Below, in pieces: positions 22,949 through 27,618 of a stretch of DNA of 27,618 nt (positions within the stretch are counted from its first letter, which is position 1; each line of letters starts with the position of its first letter). Location of the stretch: positions 1-27,618 of the forward strand of contig JAUCBJ010002089.1 of NCBI GenBank assembly GCA_032718475.1, read 5' to 3'. Position numbers and translations under genes: made by a program. Below the pieces are notes generated by a model, which ran no database searches, had not been told where the DNA came from, and saw only the letters and a program-made list of their open reading frames with translations. This stretch comes from Nemertoderma westbladi. Lineage: Eukaryota > Xenacoelomorpha > Nemertodermatida > Nemertodermatidae.

Positions 22949-23250
22949 TGTTTTCAAATTTCAATAAGATATGGAGAAAATTTTTAGGTTGGGGTTCAGG
23001 TAGGTACTGTACATGAATTAACACACTACCTCAGTCTCATATACAGTGCAGTAGCTCCCATTTACGGATGCAAGATTTACGGATCCGATACATATGCTCC
23101 CTGGCTAGTCCCATTAAATCCATTCGTGCCGGTACGAAAACTGCCATGAACCCATGCGGGGATCGAACCAACGACAACGACTACTACATGTACACCAAGG
23201 TGGTACTTATACGGAACTATTCAGCGTTACTTCCAATTGTGATAATTGTG
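22949..23250. other. Spacer upstream of the CFAP141-like gene; antisense B-box sequence
   Basis: On the - strand GGTTCGATCCC (complement of 23159-23169) is a perfect pol III B box in tRNA-like context, so part of 23060-23240 may be an old antisense SINE. I cannot find a matching A box. TTTACGGAT occurs twice at about 23062-23086. Confidence 0.3.
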
Positions 23251-23323
23251 ATTGGTTGGAGTCTTAGCAACTTATTTGTTTGTGCCAATCCTAAACCGGG
23301 TTGGCCTTCGGTTACTTAGCAAC
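23251..23323 (+). promoter_or_regulatory. Candidate ciliary-gene promoter: CCAAT boxes, FOX-like site, X-box
   Basis: GTTACTTAGCAAC at 23311-23323 fits the RFX X-box pattern RYYNYY-N-RRNRAC at every position, about 143 bp before the start codon. An extra AGCAAC half-site is at 23266-23271. CCAAT lies at 23285-23289 and, inverted, at 23251-23255. TTGTTTG at 23276-23282 is a forkhead-type core, as FOXJ1 uses. Known: RFX and FOXJ1 factors activate ciliary genes through such sites close to the start. Inferred: this cluster drives the frame at 23466. Confidence 0.55.
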
Positions 23324-23465
23324 GCGATTAGAAAACAAGTTAAATGTGTTGTATTTTGCTACCGGTAGCTTATCCTGTAAGAAATTCATAATAATTTCAA
23401 ATTTTACTTGATTGTAATTTATAAGCACAAATTTAATACGTCGGTTTTCACATAAAACTTCCACT

Positions 23466-23831
23466 ATGAGTATGGAAACGGGCACCCTTCGGTACGAGGT
23501 GATGGTATCGAAACCGTCTCTAATAAAAGCGATCAACTCCCAGAAGGATAGGGTTGCCGACGATGAGAAATTCGCCGACCGTAAAAGCGAAGAACTTGCG
23601 GAATACAAGCAGAAACTGCGGGCTGCGTGGGACGAGGCGGCTTTAGCCAAGGGTGTGTATAAACAGGGAATAGCCGACAGAAAGACTGAGAAACAAGATT
23701 TGTTGTTGGCTAAAGGGGCGTTACTGGCGTTGAGACGACAACAATTGACAGAGTTCCTGAAGGTCGAACGAGACAGTTTGGACGAAGAGCTAAGATTGCA
23801 AGGAAGAACCTTCTTTGTTCAGAGACTGTAG
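23466..23831 (+). CDS. Small ciliary protein resembling CFAP141
   Basis: A 121-codon intronless frame, GC-richer and with more even codon use than its surroundings. The protein is charged and apparently helical (many K/E/D/A/L, no signal peptide or membrane segment). Its C-terminal 40 residues match the pattern I recall for CFAP141 (human C1orf189, about 100 residues): LAK at 81-83, R90, then EEL at 107-109, G113, FFV at 116-118 and R120 just before the end. CFAP141 is a microtubule inner protein of the axonemal doublet, so the likely role is inside ciliary or flagellar microtubules. The start is the first ATG of the frame (a second is two codons on); A at -3 favours it. The X-box upstream supports a ciliary role independently. 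The N-terminal half is not recognisable. The orthology is from memory, not a search. Confidence 0.6.
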   Translation: MSMETGTLRYEVMVSKPSLIKAINSQKDRVADDEKFADRKSEELAEYKQKLRAAWDEAALAKGVYKQGIADRKTEKQDLLLAKGALLALRRQQLTEFLKVERDSLDEELRLQGRTFFVQRL

Positions 23832-24544
23832 CGTACAGTTCTGATATGTTGCTTTCTACTCTGTCCTTATTTCAAGGACATTTCAAACGAATAGTACTCA
23901 GTAGTGTAATCATATATCCAGAGTGAATTATAAAGGCCTACCTTGTAGTGTAATATATTGAATGAAAATAACCACATATATCGCATTGTTTAAATACAAC
24001 TTTATAGCGTTACTGAGTGATGTTGTTGTTGTTGATGTTGGTGAGGTCGATAACAATGCTGTCAATAAAAATAGACAGCGATTTAATATGAATAGGATTT
24101 ACTATGTAATTACCATACATTACTCCATGCCCTGGAATATTGTGTCGTAATTCATTTACACGACATTCAATGGCCGTGCAAGGATTCCAAATAAATGTAA
24201 CTCAATCTGACTATCATTGAAAATAGCTGAGATATGAGCGTTCATGATTTTGTATATGCAGGGGGCTATTTTATTAAATTTAACTTTCCATTAACAAAAT
24301 GTTCCAGATTGTGTATTTATTGAATAGAATATAACAGCCTCGCGCAGGTGTAAAACCAAGGCGACCTCTATAATCTCAGCTACTGTATTTTTCAATTGTT
24401 TTTATCCTTGCACGGTCAGCTTTCCACTAGTACAAACAAATCACTAGAAGGTTGAAGAATAACTGCAGTACGACTGGTGCAATATCGCCGTTGAGACTTT
24501 TTTTTAACGCTTGTAGCTAAAGAATGAAAGCAAAAATAAAAATT
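23832..24544 (+). other. 3' flank of the CFAP141-like gene; AT-rich spacer
   Basis: The first polyadenylation hexamer after the stop is AATAAA at 24064-24069, 233 nt downstream, and a second is at 24190-24195; either could end the transcript. GAGATATGAGCGTTCA near 24230 is the second copy of the dispersed motif seen at about 15001. No other gene is seen. Confidence 0.45.
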
Positions 24545-24582
24545 CTGGCTCGCCCAGTAAGGAGAAGGGAGGTGAAACTATA
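24545..24582 (+). repeat. Orphan, diverged unit of the 60-bp minisatellite
   Basis: TGGCTCGCCCAGTAAGGAGA followed by AGGGAGGTGAAACTAT matches the CTCACCCAGTAAGGCAGAAG...GAAGTGAAACTAT part of the 60-bp unit with a few changes and one missing base. It lies 1.6 kb outside the array, alone. It may be a seed or relic copy. Confidence 0.7.
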
Positions 24583-24629
24583 TCTGTATCAAATCTCATG
24601 CAATATCATTACGATTTGTAGAAAAAATT

Positions 24630-24655
24630 GGGGGGGGGGGGGGGGGGGGGGGGGG
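24630..24655 (+). repeat. Homopolymer run of 26 G
   Basis: An uninterrupted run of 26 guanines after an A-rich stretch. Able to form G-quadruplexes; length uncertain in any assembly. Confidence 0.9.
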
Positions 24656-24832
24656 TTGTTCGTGTTATTGAATTACGGCACTATATTCCGTGGCATGGTG
24701 TAGTAAGTTGATTACATAGGTTCTATAAGTTGATTGTTAGTGAACTGATACGGATGGTACTGCATTATAGTACTGGAGCCGACAATTATTATAATTCATA
24801 AAACATCATGTTAGCCTTTATTTTTTGTCTAA

Positions 24833-24928
24833 CTAGGCCGGTAACGGTGACCGGTAACGGTGACCGGTGTACCGGTAACGGTGACCGGTGTACCGGTAAC
24901 GGTGACCGGTGTACCGGTAACGGCCTAG
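24833..24928 (+). repeat. 21-bp palindrome-rich array closed by 8-bp inverted ends
   Basis: About four units of ACCGGTAACGGTGACCGGTG-T, each holding palindromic ACCGGT and GGTGACC. The array is bounded by CTAGGCCG (24833-24840) and CGGCCTAG (24921-24928), perfect inverse complements. It is a GC-rich island in AT-rich DNA and could extrude as a cruciform. Open frames on both strands here are repeat artefacts. Confidence 0.8.
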
Positions 24929-25219
24929 CTCCTATTTTGTGTAAGGATTTCATTTTTTCAATCTCAAGGACTCCGTATATAAACCGTCGTATAAAGCTAT
25001 ATATTACATTATAATTATACACAATGTTTACGGCTAGTAGAATAATAAACTTAACTATTAAATATATTATAAAAAATATAGTAAATATGAGAAATTGTTT
25101 TATTACTGTATATCATCAAGACTTCTAGAAAAACTAGGGTGGGGTGGATGAATGCGATCATCATCTGTAAGGAACCATGAGATTTCGAGATTTTATGAAA
25201 AATATTTGCACGTTGTTAA
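24929..25219. other. AT-rich spacer, nothing recognised
   Basis: No gene, tRNA or repeat family recognised. Confidence 0.6.
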
Positions 25220-25238
25220 GGGGGGGGTACACCCCCCC
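25220..25238. repeat. G/C-run hairpin
   Basis: A run of eight G followed by TACA and a run of seven C: GGGGGGGT (25221-25228) pairs with ACCCCCCC (25231-25238) across a 2-nt centre. A near-perfect GC hairpin within AT-rich sequence. Confidence 0.8.
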
Positions 25239-25360
25239 TCCGGTCAAAATTTTCGTTTTTTGTTTTTTTACTTCATCTAGAGTAGAATTTAATGCGGATT
25301 TCAAATCTGGAAACGGCTTAGCGAGATCTCTTTTACTTCTCGAGTAATGGCTGGTTTTCC

Positions 25361-25557
25361 GTCTGTATGTCTGTCTGTCTGTCCATCGAAATATTAAAAA
25401 GGGCATAAAATAAGCAATCTGAATTGTTTACTGTTAGGATTTTTCTTAATGTCGATGTCTGTTTTAATATTTGGAATTATCTAATCACTATGTCTGTATC
25501 TGAATCTGTCTCTCAGTTTGTTTGTCTGTTTGTATGTCTGTCTGTCTGTCTGCCAAC
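25361..25557 (+). repeat. Two TCTG microsatellite patches
   Basis: TCTG-rich runs at 25361-25384 and 25501-25552, each with TGTATG interruptions (GTCTGTATGTCTGTC). The two are similar enough to derive from one duplicated or dispersed sequence. Confidence 0.8.
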
Positions 25558-25755
25558 ATGTCCGTCAAATTTTAATTAATATATATTTAATAGATATTTG
25601 TGAGTTTTGTATTACATATTGAACAGTTGTCTAATGGACTAGTTGTCTACTAGTAATAACAAATGTGAACCATCATATAACAATAGCTAGTAATAATTAT
25701 TCTGGGAAACAACCATAAACTTATTTTTTTTAAATTCCGCAGGCTCTGAGAATAA

Positions 25756-25980
25756 TTCACGTGCTGCGCGAAGTCTTCATGTGCAGCATGAACTTTTCAT
25801 GTGCCGCGTGAAGGCTTCTCATTCTGATCAAAAAGCTTTCCAAGGTGCTCGATTAATTAACGTGCTTTATGAAGAATTTAAGTTCTACGTGAAACCTTCA
25901 CCTGCTGCGCAAATGTCTCACGTGCTGCGCGAAGGTTTCACGTGCTGCGCGAAGCTTAATGTTCTGTGTAAAGGCTTATT
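25756..25980 (+). repeat. Diverged 20-bp near-palindromic tandem repeat with CACGTG
   Basis: About eleven units modelled on TTCACGTGCTGCGCGAAG plus two bases. Units at 25756, 25776, 25796, about 25916 and 25937 are clear; the middle ones are degraded. The unit reads nearly the same on both strands (TTCnCG...CGnGAA) and contains the palindromes CACGTG (E-box) and GCGC. Isolated copies lie at 26108-26125 and 61-75, so the motif is dispersed as well as tandem. The 67-codon frame at 25781-25984 is made of these repeats and is not called. Confidence 0.75.
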
Positions 25981-26344
25981 ATAAAATTATGTGGAAATTT
26001 TTATATAATTTTGAATGTTTCTTAAGGTTATCTCATTATTCCATGACTATTTATAACTAAATGACGAAATAGTATGCGATCAAATCAATACGCCAAAATG
26101 TAATTTGTTCACGTGCTGCGCGAAGTGTTTTTTTTTGGCAAGCACTCTAAAATTATTTTATCAGGTTGTTAAAAGTGGGTAGGGGTTTTTTTGAACCAAA
26201 TTTCATGAATTCCATTGAAAAATCACAAAATATGGATAGGGGATAACCAATGGGAAAAGAAAAGGAGATACCAGTACTGAAAAAAATAGCGGGAACATTT
26301 GAAATATATTGTTCTTAAACTTTAAATGCATTTATCTCGGAATT
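25981..26344. other. AT-rich spacer with one isolated 20-bp motif
   Basis: Apart from TTCACGTGCTGCGCGAAG at 26108-26125, no feature is recognised. Confidence 0.6.
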
Positions 26345-26667
26345 GTATTTTTCACATTCAAAATACTACTACTCAGCCATTTCTTAACCAATTTTCGAAA
26401 TTTTTTTTTTGTTTGATTTCTTTTCGGGTTTTGATCAAAAGTTATCGGTTAGAATTTTGAATTGTGCCATATTAATTTCTTGAAATTAGTTAATATCTAT
26501 TAAGTAATAATTAATATTAGTTAATAATATTTAAAAAATATTTAAGACCTAAATAAAAAATGTAACCGATAAGTTTTGTGGAGCCGAGGATGCTGATTAA
26601 GAAAAACCAAGTTTCGAAAATTTCCGCCCAAAATTGTGAGACTAGTAGTATTTTTAGTGAAATTAAC
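26345..26667. mobile_element. 323-bp foldback (imperfect palindrome)
   Basis: Outer arms 26345-26401 and 26611-26667 are inverse complements at roughly 70% by eye, with exact cores (TAGTAGTATTTT and TTTCGAAAATT). Inner arms AAAAGTTATCGGTTA (26437-26451) and TAACCGATAAGTTTT (26563-26577) match at 14 of 15. Both pairs share the same centre (about 26506), so this is one structure, not chance pairs. The centre is a TTAATA-rich loop. It could be a foldback or MITE-type element, or two opposed copies of a dispersed repeat. No transposase and no clear target duplication were seen. Confidence 0.6.
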
Positions 26668-26678
26668 AATTTCGCTGG

Positions 26679-26695
26679 TGGCCGCTAGAGGGCGA
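26679..26695 (+). promoter_or_regulatory. CTCF-like motif
   Basis: TGGCCGCTAGAGGGCGA follows the CTCF core (TGGCC-A/G-C-C/T-AG-G/A-GGGCG) closely. It is an isolated GC-rich word in AT-rich DNA, 12 bp beyond the right arm of the foldback. Whether this animal's CTCF binds it is unknown. Confidence 0.35.
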
Positions 26696-27180
26696 GGCAA
26701 ATTTGAAAAATTTTTTTTTGAACCCAATCTTTGGCCATATGTTAATCCCCCGAAAGGTATAAAATATACAAAATTACACACAAGCAGAAATTATAGCCAT
26801 TTGCAAAAAAGGTCCATAGGGGGGAGTTGAAAATGTTAAAATGTTGTGTTGAGTTCTCAACTGCATAAATATTTTTGAAATAAATAGTTACCCCACCACT
26901 AAAGCGCCTGGTACCTGGCAGTTTCGCTTTCCTGTAACTGTATGTATATATTGTAGTTTGTATACTTATATACATACAGTGGGCCTAGCTTTCATTTATC
27001 TCTATTTCATTGTGACTATTACCCCCCCCTTAAGCGCGAATATCAAAAATAATTAAATGAGGTGCACCCGTATTTTAATATATTTTCTTTATTTACAGTC
27101 GCCAAAAAATTATGCCACATAAAAATGTTTTAAGAGTTTTATAAAAATAATATTAATGAGTATATTAAATATATTTTTAG
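26696..27180. other. Spacer or intron upstream of the candidate exon
   Basis: AT-rich. If the exon at 27181 is real, this is its upstream intron at least in part. The last bases (TATATTTTTAG) make a usable 3' splice site. No other exon was identified. Confidence 0.4.
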
Positions 27181-27304
27181 GTATGCGAATACAACCAGTA
27201 AATATTCCCATCTTATTGCTCTGGTCACCTTGGTGATATGTCTGTCCTTATCTATTATTACCTACGTATCACTACAGTTTCCAAGAGTTACAGATACAAA
27301 ACAG
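27181..27304 (+). CDS. Candidate internal exon encoding a transmembrane helix (partial gene)
   Basis: A 124-nt block bounded by TATATTTTTAG and by CAG-GTAAAT, fitting splice acceptor and donor. Read with one leftover 5' base it gives 41 codons without a stop, ending at a codon boundary. The peptide has a polar start (YANTTSKYSH), a hydrophobic run of about 21 residues (LIALVTLVICLSLSIITYVSL) written here in two parts as LIALVTLVICL then SLSIITYVSL, and a polar end (QFPRVTDTKQ). The -1 frame has an early stop. This fits the membrane anchor of a single-pass protein. No family is recognised, and the other exons lie outside the window or were not found. Confidence 0.5.
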
Positions 27305-27618
27305 GTAAATGTTAGTTTAACTAAAATAATAATATTTGTTTTGTATTTCAATGTTATATATTTTATATAAAGCTGTTACTGAGTCACTAATAGTTATGCG
27401 AGGAGCTGCTGTTACTGAGTCACTAATAGTTATGCGAGGTAATCTTTCTTTATTTCATTGAGTAATCAAGTTGAACAAGCAATGATGAATTGCTCGCCAT
27501 GCCGCAGCATATTTCCCACTTTCATCGGCATTGGCGGATTAATCGCAAATTCTTATAAGTGAATTTGCATAATGATGGTTATGCTTAACATTAAATTTTT
27601 AATTTTTTTTATTTCTCA
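27305..27618 (+). other. AT-rich sequence after the candidate exon, with a tandem duplication
   Basis: If the exon is real this is the start of its downstream intron. GCTGTTACTGAGTCACTAAT starts at 27372 and again at 27408: a 32-bp sequence repeated with a 4-nt spacer (27372-27439). Each copy contains TGAGTCA (27380-27386 and 27416-27422), the AP-1 site. Nothing else recognised. Confidence 0.5.

Noticed and set aside
23025-23040. CTACCTCA, a let-7 seed match
   Set aside because: An 8-mer by chance is likely, and it is upstream of the gene rather than in a 3' UTR.
23312-23650. 112-codon minus-strand frame
   Set aside because: Shadow of the CFAP141-like frame on the opposite strand, without homology.

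Overview
This is nuclear DNA from an animal, most probably an invertebrate. The evidence is two families of non-LTR (LINE) reverse transcriptase, tRNA-derived SINE sequence with A and B boxes, a small gene resembling the ciliary protein CFAP141 with an RFX-type X-box upstream, a candidate spliced exon, long minisatellites and very AT-rich spacer. The species cannot be named from the sequence. The SINE and LINE styles are of a kind common in marine invertebrates, but that is an impression, not a test. There is no sign of bacterial gene organisation, CRISPR or phage.

Layout. 1-4190 is non-coding, increasingly AT-rich spacer. It holds a small poly(A)-ended insertion with a 15-bp target-site duplication (2954-3083) and several hairpins. 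4190-4262 is a tRNA-like SINE head. 4352-6752 is a 63-bp minisatellite (about 38 units). 6908-8772 is a 5'-truncated LINE (family A) with a 520-codon reverse-transcriptase frame and a (TAG)n tail. 8921-12538 is a 20-bp minisatellite (about 175 units). 12893-13152 is a SINE. 13228-14605 is a second LINE (family B), split by an antisense 596-bp copy of family A flanked by an 11-bp target-site duplication. 15220-15364 is an 8-bp minisatellite. 15446-22948 is a 60-bp minisatellite of about 124 units, inside which a 1,860-bp block of 31 units is duplicated in tandem with no difference that I could see. The three large arrays make up about 49% of the window and have unrelated units.

From 23 kb on the character changes. 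A compact promoter (two CCAAT boxes, a FOX-like site, an X-box) precedes a 121-codon intronless frame with a CFAP141-like C-terminus. Then follow AT-rich spacer, an orphan copy of the 60-bp unit, a G26 run, a 21-bp palindrome-rich array, a diverged near-palindromic 20-bp repeat containing CACGTG, a 323-bp foldback, a CTCF-like motif, and near the right edge a 124-nt candidate exon encoding one transmembrane helix.

Only two stretches look like host protein-coding sequence: the CFAP141-like frame and the transmembrane exon. The many long open frames in the minisatellites exist because 60 and 63 are multiples of three. They are not evidence of protein: variants between units mostly change the residue in both open frames. 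The most interesting points are the ciliary gene with its X-box, the transmembrane exon, the nested LINE with exact duplication, the recent large duplication in the 60-bp array with a solitary diverged unit outside it, and the foldback beside a CTCF-like site.
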